A DNA stretch of 23,440 nucleotides, taken from positions 1 to 23,440 of the forward strand of contig JAFGIA010000423.1 of the NCBI GenBank assembly GCA_016929795.1, given 5' to 3'. Positions 1 through 6,012 of this stretch are shown piece after piece. Made by a program: the position numbers and the translations under genes. Under the pieces are notes generated by a model. That model searched no databases. It worked only from the letters and a program-made list of their open reading frames with translations, and had not been told where the DNA came from. Numbering within the stretch: the first letter of the stretch is position 1; the number at the start of each line of letters is the position of its first letter. The stretch comes from Anaerolineae bacterium (GTDB taxonomy: Bacteria; Chloroflexota; Anaerolineae; JAAYZQ01).

Positions 1-698
1 ACGTGGTGCAGTCCGTCGAGGACCGCCGCCCCTGCCTTGCCCGCCATTTCGGGGTGCTTGCGCCCAAATGAGAGGAGGTAGGCCATTGCCTCGATGATGT
101 CGCCCTGGGTATTGACCGAGTGCACGCCACCGGTGGGAAAAAAGTGCAGGCCCACAGCAAAAATGGCCACGGCCATCAGCCCGGTCCAGAAGGTGGGCAT
201 CGACTGCCCGAAAAAGGCGAGACCGGTGACGAAATAGTCGGCAGCGGAGTATTGCTTGACCGCTGAATAGATGCCGATCGGGATGGCAAAGAGGACGGCC
301 AGCAAGGTAGACAGGCTCATCAACAGGAACGTATACCAGACGCGCTGGCCGATCATTTCGAGCACAGGCGTGCCGGTTTGCATCGTCCACGATGTGCCAA
401 AGTCGCCCCGGAACACACGCCCGAGCCAACGAAAGTAGCGGCCCTGGTCGAAACGACACGGCGAAACCTCGCCGCTGGCAGTAGTGGCCGGGCAGTATTG
501 GCCGGGCAGGAGCGGCTTGTCGAGGTCGAGCAGGGCGTTCAGGCGGTCGATCATCGACTGGGTAATGCGCGGATTCGACTGGCGCAGCAGGTCAAACGGC
601 CCACCGGGGACCAGGTTGAGAATGACATAGATGAGCATCGAGATCACGAACAAGAGGAGCAGTGATTGGATCGACCGGCGGATGAGATAGGTTGTCAT
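1..698 (-). CDS. Peptide ABC transporter permease (DppB/OppB family), C-terminus outside window
   Basis: Inner-membrane permease subunit of a peptide/oligopeptide ABC importer (binding-protein-dependent transport family). The minus-strand frame is open from an ATG at 698 to the window edge, giving about 232 residues; the C-terminal part is missing. The protein opens with the classic MTTYLIRRSIQSLLLLFVIS membrane segment, then a periplasmic stretch with VPGGPFD, FRWLGRVFRGDFGTSW and GTPVLEMI, then further hydrophobic helices (TFLLMSLSTLLAVLFAIPIG, AFFGQSMPTFWTGLMAVAIF). This is the usual DppB N-terminal order. The start is supported by a GGAAGGGAG Shine-Dalgarno about 6-8 nt upstream. It lies 124 nt downstream of the substrate-binding protein gene, with a stable hairpin between them, so the two probably form one operon with reduced permease expression. 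The second permease and ATPase genes would be expected beyond the left edge. The exact substrate cannot be told. Confidence 0.93.
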   Translation of the reverse strand, partial: MTTYLIRRSIQSLLLLFVISMLIYVILNLVPGGPFDLLRQSNPRITQSMIDRLNALLDLDKPLLPGQYCPATTASGEVSPCRFDQGRYFRWLGRVFRGDFGTSWTMQTGTPVLEMIGQRVWYTFLLMSLSTLLAVLFAIPIGIYSAVKQYSAADYFVTGLAFFGQSMPTFWTGLMAVAIFAVGLHFFPTGGVHSVNTQGDIIEAMAYLLSFGRKHPEMAGKAGAAVLDGLHH

Positions 699-769
699 GG
701 CACAGGCTCCCTTCCTTCGGGCTCTGTAGATTCAACTTGGGGGGCCGGTCCAAGGCCTGCCCCGGCGAT

Positions 770-807
770 TGGTGTCCTCCTGGGGCCGTGGCTCCAGGAG
801 GACACCA
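770..807 (-). terminator. Perfect intercistronic hairpin between binding-protein and permease genes
   Basis: A perfect 14-bp inverted repeat (arms 770-783 and 794-807) encloses a 10-nt loop. It begins 16 nt after the stop of the binding-protein gene. No T-run follows on the minus strand, so it is more likely an mRNA-stabilising or partial-termination element than a full intrinsic terminator. Such elements are common between highly expressed binding proteins and their permeases. Confidence 0.75.
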
Positions 808-822
808 TGCAGTGGCGAGAAG

Positions 823-2784
823 CTACTTGGACAGCTCCCACTCCCAAAAGTTCCAGGTATCGGGCGCGTACTGGGTGGGGCCGGGCTTGTAGTTCAAGAA
901 GCCAGGGCGTGTCACCCACACGCGCGTGTTGGAAAAGAGCGGGATGACCGGGACGTCCTTGGTCCACTCGGTGAACCAGGTGTCATAGTAGGGCTTGCGC
1001 AGCTCGCGTGACAGGCTGATCTCGAAATCTTTTTCCGCCTTGTCGAGCGCCGCATCGGCCGCCTCATTGCACCAGCCGGGGTTGTTCTGCCCTGACCAAT
1101 TATTCTCAGCCGTTGGGATCACGGCGCAGCTATAGATGTTGTTGAAGGAGGGGTCATCGCCGGTGGAGTAGGTGTAGATGGCCGCGTCGAACGTGCGGCA
1201 GTAGAGCGGGCCGCCGGCATCACACGACTGGAAGAGGCCACGACCGTAGAGGAACTGGAGGTTGACGCCCACGTTGAGCTGGCGCCACATCGACTGGATG
1301 ACCTGGGCCAGCAACTGGCGATCCTGCCGGTCGGTGGTCATCAACGTGATCTCGAGCGTGGCCCCGTCAGCATTGGTGCACGGATAGGTGCTGCAGTCCC
1401 AGCCAGCTTCCGCCAGCAGATCTGCGGCCTTGTCGGGGTCGTAGGGATAATGCACATAGTTGTCGCTGTAGGCCCAGGAGAGGCCGGGCGGGATCGGCAG
1501 GTCGGTGGGGCTCTGCCGGCCGTAGTAGAGACGGTCGACCAACGCCTGCTTGTCGATGGCATAGTAGAGTGCTTGCCGCACGCGCACGTCGTCAAGTGGG
1601 AACTTGGTGGTGTTCAGGTCGATATGCTCCCAGTTATAGCCCGGCGCATAGTGTGTCACGTACTGGCCCGCCGCGTCGATCGCGTCGAGATCGGGGGCGT
1701 TGTTCACCGTCAGGCCGCCGGTGGAGCTCATCGCTGCGTCTACTTCGCCATTCTGGAGCGCGTTCAGGATGCCAGCGGTCTCGCCGTAGAAGCGGAAGGT
1801 GATCGTGTTGATTTTAGGATCGGGCAGTGGCCACGGCAGGTCGATCTTTTCCAGCACCAGCTCCTGCGCCGGCTGGTACTTGGTGATAACGTAGGGGCTG
1901 TCGCCCACGGGGTTGCGTGAGTACTCGTGCGAGGCGTGCTCTGCTGCCGGCACATCGCCCAGGATGTGTGCGGGCAGCCACTGCACACCGATGAGCCAGT
2001 ACACCGAATCGACCACGGGGCCGTTCCACTCTGCGTACCCGGCCGCGATATAGTCGTCCTGGAATGCGGCAAAGTCGACGTTTCCTTCCAAGGTGCCCGC
2101 CGCTGCGGCACGTACCTGCTTCTGGCTCATAAACTTGACGATCCAGGTGCGGTCGTCGACCTTCTCGATGTCATACACCTTCTCGATGGTGTCCCGGGCA
2201 GGGAGCTGGAACTCGGGATCCATCTGCAGGTGCCAGACCAGGAGTACGTCATCGACGGTCACCGGCGTGCCGTCGGTCCAGCGCCAGCCTTCCTTGATCT
2301 TGTGTGTCACCGCCAGGTATCGATCCTCGCCCTCGCCGATGAACTCGGCGCCCCCGTTTTCCAGCGTGGGGATGTCGCCATCGCAGCCTAGGTTGACCCA
2401 CTCCACTTTCTCGTTCTGGCCCATGCAGCCGACAAGAACCGCAGCCATGACCTGGGTCGAGGCCGTCATCGAGCTGATCAAGGGGTGCAGGGTGTCAGGC
2501 TCTTGCTGCATCGCGATCACAACGCTGTCAACCGCCTCGGGCATTGGGGTGGCGGTAGCCGGCACCTCGGTGGGCGGCACCGCGGTGACTTCTTTTTCTA
2601 CCTCGACCACTACCGTCTCGACAACTGTCCGATCCTCTCCCGCCTCTTTGACCACCCGCGTCTGCTCCACGACCACGGTCTCGATGATGACCTGGGGCTC
2701 GGGCGTCGGGCCGCAGGCGGAGAGAATCATGCTGAGCATGACGACAAGTGCAATGAGTGTCGTCCATCTGGTTTTGCTTAACAT
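823..2784 (-). CDS. Peptide ABC transporter substrate-binding lipoprotein (SBP_bac_5 family)
   Basis: Extracytoplasmic solute-binding protein of 653 residues that would capture peptides for the adjacent permease. Residues 1-24 are a lipoprotein signal ending in the lipobox LSAC, with Cys24 as the predicted lipidated residue. A flexible, acidic, Thr/Pro-rich linker follows (about 25-90), of a kind often seen in Chloroflexota lipoproteins. The mature domain carries family-5 hallmarks: QQEPDTLHPLISSM at the start, WRWTDGTPVTVDDVLLVW, and VRQALYYAIDKQALVDRLYYG. Length is somewhat above the usual 500-600 because of the linker. The ATG at 2784 has an excellent AGGAGGAGG Shine-Dalgarno at 2791-2799. 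A short AT-rich repeat lies immediately upstream of that site. The ligand is unknown; oligopeptide or nickel-peptide specificities cannot be separated from sequence reading alone. Confidence 0.95.
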   Translation of the reverse strand: MLSKTRWTTLIALVVMLSMILSACGPTPEPQVIIETVVVEQTRVVKEAGEDRTVVETVVVEVEKEVTAVPPTEVPATATPMPEAVDSVVIAMQQEPDTLHPLISSMTASTQVMAAVLVGCMGQNEKVEWVNLGCDGDIPTLENGGAEFIGEGEDRYLAVTHKIKEGWRWTDGTPVTVDDVLLVWHLQMDPEFQLPARDTIEKVYDIEKVDDRTWIVKFMSQKQVRAAAAGTLEGNVDFAAFQDDYIAAGYAEWNGPVVDSVYWLIGVQWLPAHILGDVPAAEHASHEYSRNPVGDSPYVITKYQPAQELVLEKIDLPWPLPDPKINTITFRFYGETAGILNALQNGEVDAAMSSTGGLTVNNAPDLDAIDAAGQYVTHYAPGYNWEHIDLNTTKFPLDDVRVRQALYYAIDKQALVDRLYYGRQSPTDLPIPPGLSWAYSDNYVHYPYDPDKAADLLAEAGWDCSTYPCTNADGATLEITLMTTDRQDRQLLAQVIQSMWRQLNVGVNLQFLYGRGLFQSCDAGGPLYCRTFDAAIYTYSTGDDPSFNNIYSCAVIPTAENNWSGQNNPGWCNEAADAALDKAEKDFEISLSRELRKPYYDTWFTEWTKDVPVIPLFSNTRVWVTRPGFLNYKPGPTQYAPDTWNFWEWELSK

Positions 2785-2799
2785 CTGGGTTCCTCCTCC

Positions 2800-2825
2800 T
2801 ATTGGATATCAGATACTGGGTATTG
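2800..2825. repeat. AT-rich TATTGGATATC-type repeat, copy 1
   Basis: An AT-rich stretch in otherwise GC-rich DNA, directly upstream of the Shine-Dalgarno of the binding-protein gene. On the minus strand it shares the 12-mer ATACCCAGTATC and a CCAATA unit with the repeat inside uvrA (20671-20748). It therefore belongs to a dispersed short-repeat family rather than being a conventional operator. Confidence 0.6.
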
Positions 2826-2844
2826 CTGTGAGCAACGAGCACGG

Positions 2845-2862
2845 CCGGGTGTGCAAACCCGG
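2845..2862. other. Small perfect hairpin in the leader of the binding-protein gene
   Basis: CCGGGT (2845-2850) and ACCCGG (2857-2862) form a 6-bp perfect stem with a 6-nt loop, 61 nt upstream of the binding-protein start. No T-run follows. It could be a leader structure or the weak 3' end of the 2973-3176 gene. No convincing -35/-10 pair was found in the 2785-2972 spacer. Confidence 0.4.
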
Positions 2863-2972
2863 GGTGGCGAGATCAAAGTGGCTCGCGACCGGAAGCAGTT
2901 GTATGCGCACAATCCCCTCCTCAGTCCCACTTGTCCAGGCTACGGGCGCGGGAGCCCGCTCTACCGCTATTG

Positions 2973-3176
2973 CTAGAAGCATATTTCGCTGTACTCACTC
3001 ACGCCGATGATGCCCAGGAGCACACCGGTCACCGATGCGCTGAAGGAGAGAAAGCACAGCGCAAAACTGGGTGCCATCACCTGGATGCACATCAGAAACG
3101 GAACCACAAAGCCGAACAACACCAGCACAAAGCCGATGGCGATAAGCCGCCAGCAGGACAACCCTCTCGAAAGCAT
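2973..3176 (-). CDS. Small two-helix membrane protein of unknown function
   Basis: A 67-residue protein with two hydrophobic segments, roughly residues 11-32 (IAIGFVLVLFGFVVPFLMCI) and 36-58 (FALCFLSFSASVTGVLLGII), joined by a short turn. It has a short basic N-terminus and a short polar C-terminus. The ATG at 3176 has a canonical AGGAGG at 3183-3188, 6 nt upstream, which is the main reason for calling it real. It starts 36 nt after the stop of the NarL-type response regulator, in the same orientation, so it is probably co-transcribed with it. No enzymatic motif is visible. Small membrane proteins of this shape occur in related bacteria, but I do not recognise a named family. Confidence 0.75.
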   Translation of the reverse strand: MLSRGLSCWRLIAIGFVLVLFGFVVPFLMCIQVMAPSFALCFLSFSASVTGVLLGIIGVSEYSEICF

Positions 3177-3212
3177 ATTACGCCTCCTGATTCGGATTCG
3201 AGTGCAAAGCAG

Positions 3213-3950
3213 TCACTTTGCCCCCATCAACTGATCGAGCCGTGCTGCTACCATCGCCAACAGCCACGGCAAACTCACACAGGCGGTGAGGACGAGGTCA
3301 GTGAGCGAGGCGAGGCCCTCGCGCAAGGCATAGAGCGCCGCCTGAGTGCGATTCGACACCTTGAGCTTGGTCAGGACGCCGCTGACGTGGGTGCGCACAG
3401 TTGCCTCGGCAATGTCGAGCTGCTGTGCGATCTCACGATTGGTGTACCCCTGGCTGACGAGGCGCAGCACCTGCTCCTCACGGCTGCTCAAGGTGCTCAA
3501 TGCTGTGGCGTGATGCGAAGGGCGCGCAAACTCGAGGAGTACCTTGCGTGCGATGGCCGGGTCGAGGGAGGATTCCCCACGGTACACCTGGCAGATCGCC
3601 TCGACCAGGTCCTCGGGGGTGGAATCTTTGAGCAGGTATCCAAGCGCGCCGGCCTCGATGGCGGGAAAGAGCTTGTCGTCGCCAGCAAAGCTGGTAAGGA
3701 CGAGAACGCGGGCGTCAGGCTGCTCGGCGACGATGCGGCGCGTTGCTTCCAGGCCGTCAATGCCGGGCATAACCAGGTCCATCAGGATGACGTCGGGATG
3801 CAGGCTGTGCACGGCACGGATCGCCTCGCTGCCGTCGCGCGCCTCGCCGACGACCTCGATCTGGGGCTCGGTTACCAGTAGTGCACAGATGCCCTTGCGG
3901 ACAATGTCGTGGTCCTCGGTAACCAGCACGCGAATTGGTCTATCCGTCAT
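3213..3950 (-). CDS. NarL/FixJ-type response regulator with extra hydrophobic C-terminal tail
   Basis: DNA-binding two-component regulator of 245 residues. The receiver domain spans about 5-123: acidic pair Glu12/Asp13, phosphoacceptor Asp58 in VILMDLVMPG, Thr86 and Lys108. A LuxR-type helix-turn-helix spans about 152-213 (LSSREEQVLRLVSQGYTNREIAQQL, then ATVRTHVSGVLTKLKVSNRTQAA). Family members normally stop near residue 215. This one continues for about 30 residues with a hydrophobic stretch (DLVLTACVSLPWLLAMVAARL) that could touch the membrane. ATG at 3950 is chosen over the GTG one codon earlier because GGGAGGAG then sits at better spacing. The gene has its own promoter about 230 nt upstream and is followed by a small membrane protein gene. 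No cognate kinase is adjacent. Confidence 0.93.
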   Translation of the reverse strand: MTDRPIRVLVTEDHDIVRKGICALLVTEPQIEVVGEARDGSEAIRAVHSLHPDVILMDLVMPGIDGLEATRRIVAEQPDARVLVLTSFAGDDKLFPAIEAGALGYLLKDSTPEDLVEAICQVYRGESSLDPAIARKVLLEFARPSHHATALSTLSSREEQVLRLVSQGYTNREIAQQLDIAEATVRTHVSGVLTKLKVSNRTQAALYALREGLASLTDLVLTACVSLPWLLAMVAARLDQLMGAK

Positions 3951-4071
3951 CACTCCTCCCTGGCACGCTTCCCTGGCAGTGCACCATGTCCAGTGTATCA
4001 GAGAATCGCCTGGGTAACATCGACCACGTGGATGATTCCCTGTCCACCACGTGACCGATCTTGGCTGTCCA

Positions 4072-4089
4072 CCTGGCCAACGGGCCAGG
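4072..4089 (-). promoter_or_regulatory. GC-rich hairpin in the 5' leader of the NarL-type regulator
   Basis: CCTGGCC (4072-4078) pairs perfectly with GGCCAGG (4083-4089) around a 4-nt loop. It lies between the inferred transcription start (near 4174) and the start codon at 3950. It could be a leader structure affecting translation or RNA stability. No T-run follows in the transcribed direction, so it is not an obvious terminator. Confidence 0.4.
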
Positions 4090-4180
4090 CACCATTTGTG
4101 TGTCAGTTTTTAAAAATGAGGGCGTCCGTGTGGGTCCTGGCCACCGAACGCCCCTGCGGAAGAGAGACAATGTTGAGCAT

Positions 4181-4209
4181 AGTATAGCAGACCGGCTCAT
4201 CGCTGTCAT
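4181..4209 (-). promoter_or_regulatory. Sigma70-like promoter for the NarL-type regulator gene
   Basis: On the minus strand, ATGACA (4209-4204) and TATACT (4186-4181) are separated by exactly 17 nt; each is one base from the consensus hexamer. The predicted start near 4174 gives a leader of about 225 nt to the ATG at 3950. Confidence 0.65.
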
Positions 4210-4371
4210 CAGGAAAAACACCGATCCTGTGTACACGAAAGGACTACTTGGCGGGGTGGGATCTGCACGGATGTTGTAGACAGAGTGGGCAAATGAGCAA
4301 ATCCGGCCAGAAAAACAGGGAGATGGGCAAGTAAGGAATCGAGGCATTGAGGAATGGTAGAGTAAAAGTTT

Positions 4372-4418
4372 GGGCCGGGGGCAGGGAGCGGGTCCAGGTC
4401 CCCCTGCCCCATTGGCCC
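4372..4418 (-). terminator. Terminator hairpin after the receiver-only protein gene
   Basis: An outer stem GGGCC/GGCCC (4372-4376 with 4414-4418) and an inner 9-bp stem GGGGCAGGG/CCCTGCCCC (4378-4386 with 4402-4410) form one long GC-rich hairpin, with 4377 and 4411-4413 left unpaired between the stems. A moderately T-rich stretch (AAACTTTTACT) follows on the minus strand. It lies 57 nt beyond the stop of the gene at 4476-4853. Confidence 0.7.
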
Positions 4419-4475
4419 TTGTAACGGAAGAGACAATACGCTAGAGCATGTGCAGCCTGCTTGCGCGACGCGCAG

Positions 4476-4853
4476 TCACTCTGAAGCGTCGCAGCAGGCG
4501 GTGTGATGGCATTGGGTGATGGCGCCCAGCAAGCGCTCGGGCGGATCGCCCTTGCTCACAAAAGCATCCGCACCGGCGGCAAGTGCCCCCTTGCGCGTTT
4601 CGGCGCGCCCGCTGAGGGCGATCACCATCGCATCGGGACAGGCTCGGCGCAGGGCCAGCATCATGCTGGCCGGTGTTGGCGTGGCCAGATCCCAATCAAA
4701 GAGGACCACCTCCGGTGCCTCAGCGGCTGCCCGGTCGAGCAGATCTGTGGTATTCGATGCTTCTCCCACGATTTCAAATCCAGGCTGACGTTCCAAGAGC
4801 ACCCGTAGGGCGAATCGGACTTTGGCCTGGCGATCTGCCACCAAGATGCGCAT
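4476..4853 (-). CDS. Stand-alone receiver-domain protein (CheY-like), atypical acidic pocket
   Basis: A 125-residue protein made almost entirely of one response-regulator receiver domain with no output domain. Asp53 in VVLFDWDLATPTPAS is the phosphoacceptor candidate, Ser81 the conserved Ser/Thr position and Lys101 the conserved lysine (FVSKGDPPERLL). The usual acidic pair near the N-terminus is reduced to Ala6-Asp7 (ILVADRQ), so one Mg-binding acid is missing. The DWDL phospho-loop also lacks the standard MDxxMPxxDG pattern. I place the start at 4853, where GAGGTGAG sits 4 nt upstream and the domain begins. An in-frame ATG at 4889 would add 12 residues. Phosphorylation may be weak or absent. 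It may act as a protein-protein switch or phosphate sink for the nearby kinase, but this is inference. Confidence 0.88.
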   Translation of the reverse strand: MRILVADRQAKVRFALRVLLERQPGFEIVGEASNTTDLLDRAAAEAPEVVLFDWDLATPTPASMMLALRRACPDAMVIALSGRAETRKGALAAGADAFVSKGDPPERLLGAITQCHHTACCDASE

Positions 4854-4894
4854 GAGTCTCACCTCACTAAAGAGTAGTTGGTTCATCATGCCTC

Positions 4895-4900
4895 ATTATA
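4895..4900 (-). promoter_or_regulatory. Consensus -10 box for the receiver-only gene
   Basis: A perfect TATAAT on the minus strand lies about 42 nt upstream of the chosen start (4853). No good -35 hexamer is present at 16-18 nt; that position falls inside the palindrome at 4908-4940. The downstream ATG at 4889 would lie almost exactly at the transcription start. Confidence 0.5.
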
Positions 4901-4907
4901 CAAGGAC

Positions 4908-4940
4908 AATCCCCCAGGTGCATCGGCTACCTGGGGGATT
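4908..4940 (-). terminator. Perfect 12-bp palindromic hairpin: terminator and/or operator
   Basis: AATCCCCCAGGT (4908-4919) and ACCTGGGGGATT (4929-4940) are perfect inverted repeats with a 9-nt loop. It lies 41 nt beyond the stop of the small gene at 4982-5230 and is followed on the minus strand by GTCCTTG, a poor T-run. It also covers the -35 position of the promoter for the next gene, so it may be a terminator, an operator, or both. Confidence 0.7.
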
Positions 4941-4981
4941 TGCGCCTAGCCATGTGGCTACTCTCGGCGACCAGATGAGAC

Positions 4982-5230
4982 TCAGCCCGTCCGAATTGCC
5001 CGGTTGCGTGTTGGCAAGACCGGCGGGACGCCCAAACTCTCCAGTTGCCTGCCGGCTGCCACCAACGCCTTGCCGACGTTGGATACGAGCCAACATGCAG
5101 ACCCGGTTACCCACCCCCGTCCACCAGAACTGACAGGATAGAGCGGGAGGTAGGTCTCACCGTGCAGCTCTGCCTGAACACGGTAGGTTTCCATCATCGC
5201 ATTTGCCAATTTGCACTCTTCAAGGTTCAT
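4982..5230 (-). CDS. Small hypothetical protein, monocistronic
   Basis: An 82-residue protein with no family I can name. It begins MNLEECKLANAMMETYRVQA, which looks like an amphipathic helix, and then becomes Gly/Ser- and Val-rich (PVSSGGRGWVTGSACWLVSN, VGKALVAAGRQLESLG). The start is set at 5230 because AAGGGAGGG lies only 4 nt upstream; the longer frame to 5269 would run through a terminator hairpin. It is flanked by two strong hairpins (4908-4940 and 5261-5299) and has a TATACT -10 box just upstream, so it is likely an independent unit. It sits between a receiver-only protein and a kinase-coupled regulator, and may be a target or accessory of that signalling block. Confidence 0.68.
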   Translation of the reverse strand: MNLEECKLANAMMETYRVQAELHGETYLPLYPVSSGGRGWVTGSACWLVSNVGKALVAAGRQLESLGVPPVLPTRNRAIRTG

Positions 5231-5250
5231 CGCACCCTCCCTTCCCACGT

Positions 5251-5256
5251 AGTATA
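5251..5256 (-). promoter_or_regulatory. -10 box for the 82-residue protein gene
   Basis: TATACT on the minus strand, 20 nt upstream of the start codon at 5230. The expected -35 position falls within the palindrome at 5261-5299 and does not match consensus, as at the neighbouring promoter at 4895-4900. Confidence 0.42.
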
Positions 5257-5260
5257 GACG

Positions 5261-5299
5261 AAAATCCACCCGGCTGGATCGGCCAGCCGGGTGGATTTT
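5261..5299 (-). terminator. Strong perfect 17-bp hairpin terminator after the kinase-regulator operon
   Basis: Arms 5261-5277 and 5283-5299 are perfectly complementary over 17 bp with a 5-nt loop. The arm ends are AAAA/TTTT, so it could terminate on either strand. It lies 47 nt downstream of the response regulator stop at 5347 and is the strongest terminator candidate in the window. Confidence 0.88.
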
Positions 5300-5346
5300 G
5301 ATTAGCCAGGTGACCAGTATTGGGCGTGCGCGGACGTCGTAGCGCG

Positions 5347-6012
5347 CTATACGCTTTTCGTGGAGGTGTATTGGAGGGCCAGGGAGATGGCCTCGGCCCG
5401 GTTCGAGACCCCCATTTTGGATAGAATGTTGCTGACGTGGGCCTTGGCGGTGGAGCGGCTGACGACGAGGCGGTCGGCGATCTCGGGATTGGTGAGACCC
5501 TCGATCAGCAGAGCCAGCACTTCTTGCTCACGCGGCGTCAGGTCAAAGGCTTCGGCAGCACCAAGACTGGAGATGGGCGGTGCCGGATCGATGTGGATCA
5601 GAGCCTGGATCGCCTCAGGCGCGAGCGTGGAGCGCCCGGCGTGTGCCTCGCGAATCGCGGCATTGAGATCGTCGGCGGTGACATTCTTGAGAAGGTAGGC
5701 AATGGCCCCGGCTTCGAGCGCCTCGCGCACCAACTCCTTCTCCTGGAAGCTGGTCAGCGCAACCACCTGGATGTGCGGCCACCGCTCACGAATGGCACGG
5801 GTCGCAGAGGGGCCATCCATCTCGGGCATGATCAAATCCATGAGAACGACGTCAGGCTGGACACGGGTGCACAGCTCGAGTGCCTCCTTGCCGTTGCCCG
5901 CCTCACCTACCAACTCCAGGCCGGGCTTGAGCCTCAGGATAGTCGCCAGCCCTCGGCGGACCATACTGTGGTCATCGACGATTACGACACGGATCGGATC
6001 AGATGCGCTCAC
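5347..6012 (-). CDS. NarL/FixJ-type response regulator, partner of the propeller sensor kinase
   Basis: A 221-residue two-component transcription factor. The receiver has Asp13/Asp14, phosphoacceptor Asp59 (VVLMDLIMPEMDG), Thr87 and Lys109. The LuxR-type helix-turn-helix lies at about 157-212 (LTPREQEVLALLIEGLTNPEIADRL, STAKAHVSNILSKMGVSNRAEA). All key residues are present and the length is normal. I start it at the GTG at 6012, whose GTGA overlaps the TGA stop of the kinase by 4 nt, with AAGGAGG just upstream. A longer frame to 6075 would overlap the kinase by 67 nt and adds no domain. Overlap and order make it the cognate output of the kinase at 6009-11603. It is followed by a strong terminator at 5261-5299. 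Confidence 0.95.
   Translation of the reverse strand: MSASDPIRVVIVDDHSMVRRGLATILRLKPGLELVGEAGNGKEALELCTRVQPDVVLMDLIMPEMDGPSATRAIRERWPHIQVVALTSFQEKELVREALEAGAIAYLLKNVTADDLNAAIREAHAGRSTLAPEAIQALIHIDPAPPISSLGAAEAFDLTPREQEVLALLIEGLTNPEIADRLVVSRSTAKAHVSNILSKMGVSNRAEAISLALQYTSTKSV

Larger units (their letters stand above)
3951..4475. other. Intergenic region: regulator leader, promoter and downstream terminator
   Basis: This 525-nt stretch has no convincing gene. From low to high coordinates it holds a leader of about 220 nt for the regulator at 3213-3950, with a GC-rich hairpin (4072-4089) and two CACGTG palindromes near 4026-4053. It then holds a minus-strand promoter (4181-4209), an 8-bp GTGTACAC palindrome (4229-4236), and the terminator of the receiver-only gene (4372-4418). 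Short frames here lack ribosome-binding sites and protein-like composition. Confidence 0.6.

Noticed and set aside
486..511. Direct repeat of GGCCGGGCAG in the permease gene
   Set aside because: It is short and lies within coding sequence; no sign of an element or regulatory role.
2093..3010. Plus-strand open frame of 305 codons opposite the peptide-binding protein
   Set aside because: It is the antisense shadow of a well-supported lipoprotein gene, with Ser/Thr-rich composition and no family motif or ribosome-binding site.
3940..4347. Minus-strand 135-codon frame in the regulator leader
   Set aside because: It has no ribosome-binding site, overlaps the promoter and the regulator start, and has no coherent protein composition.
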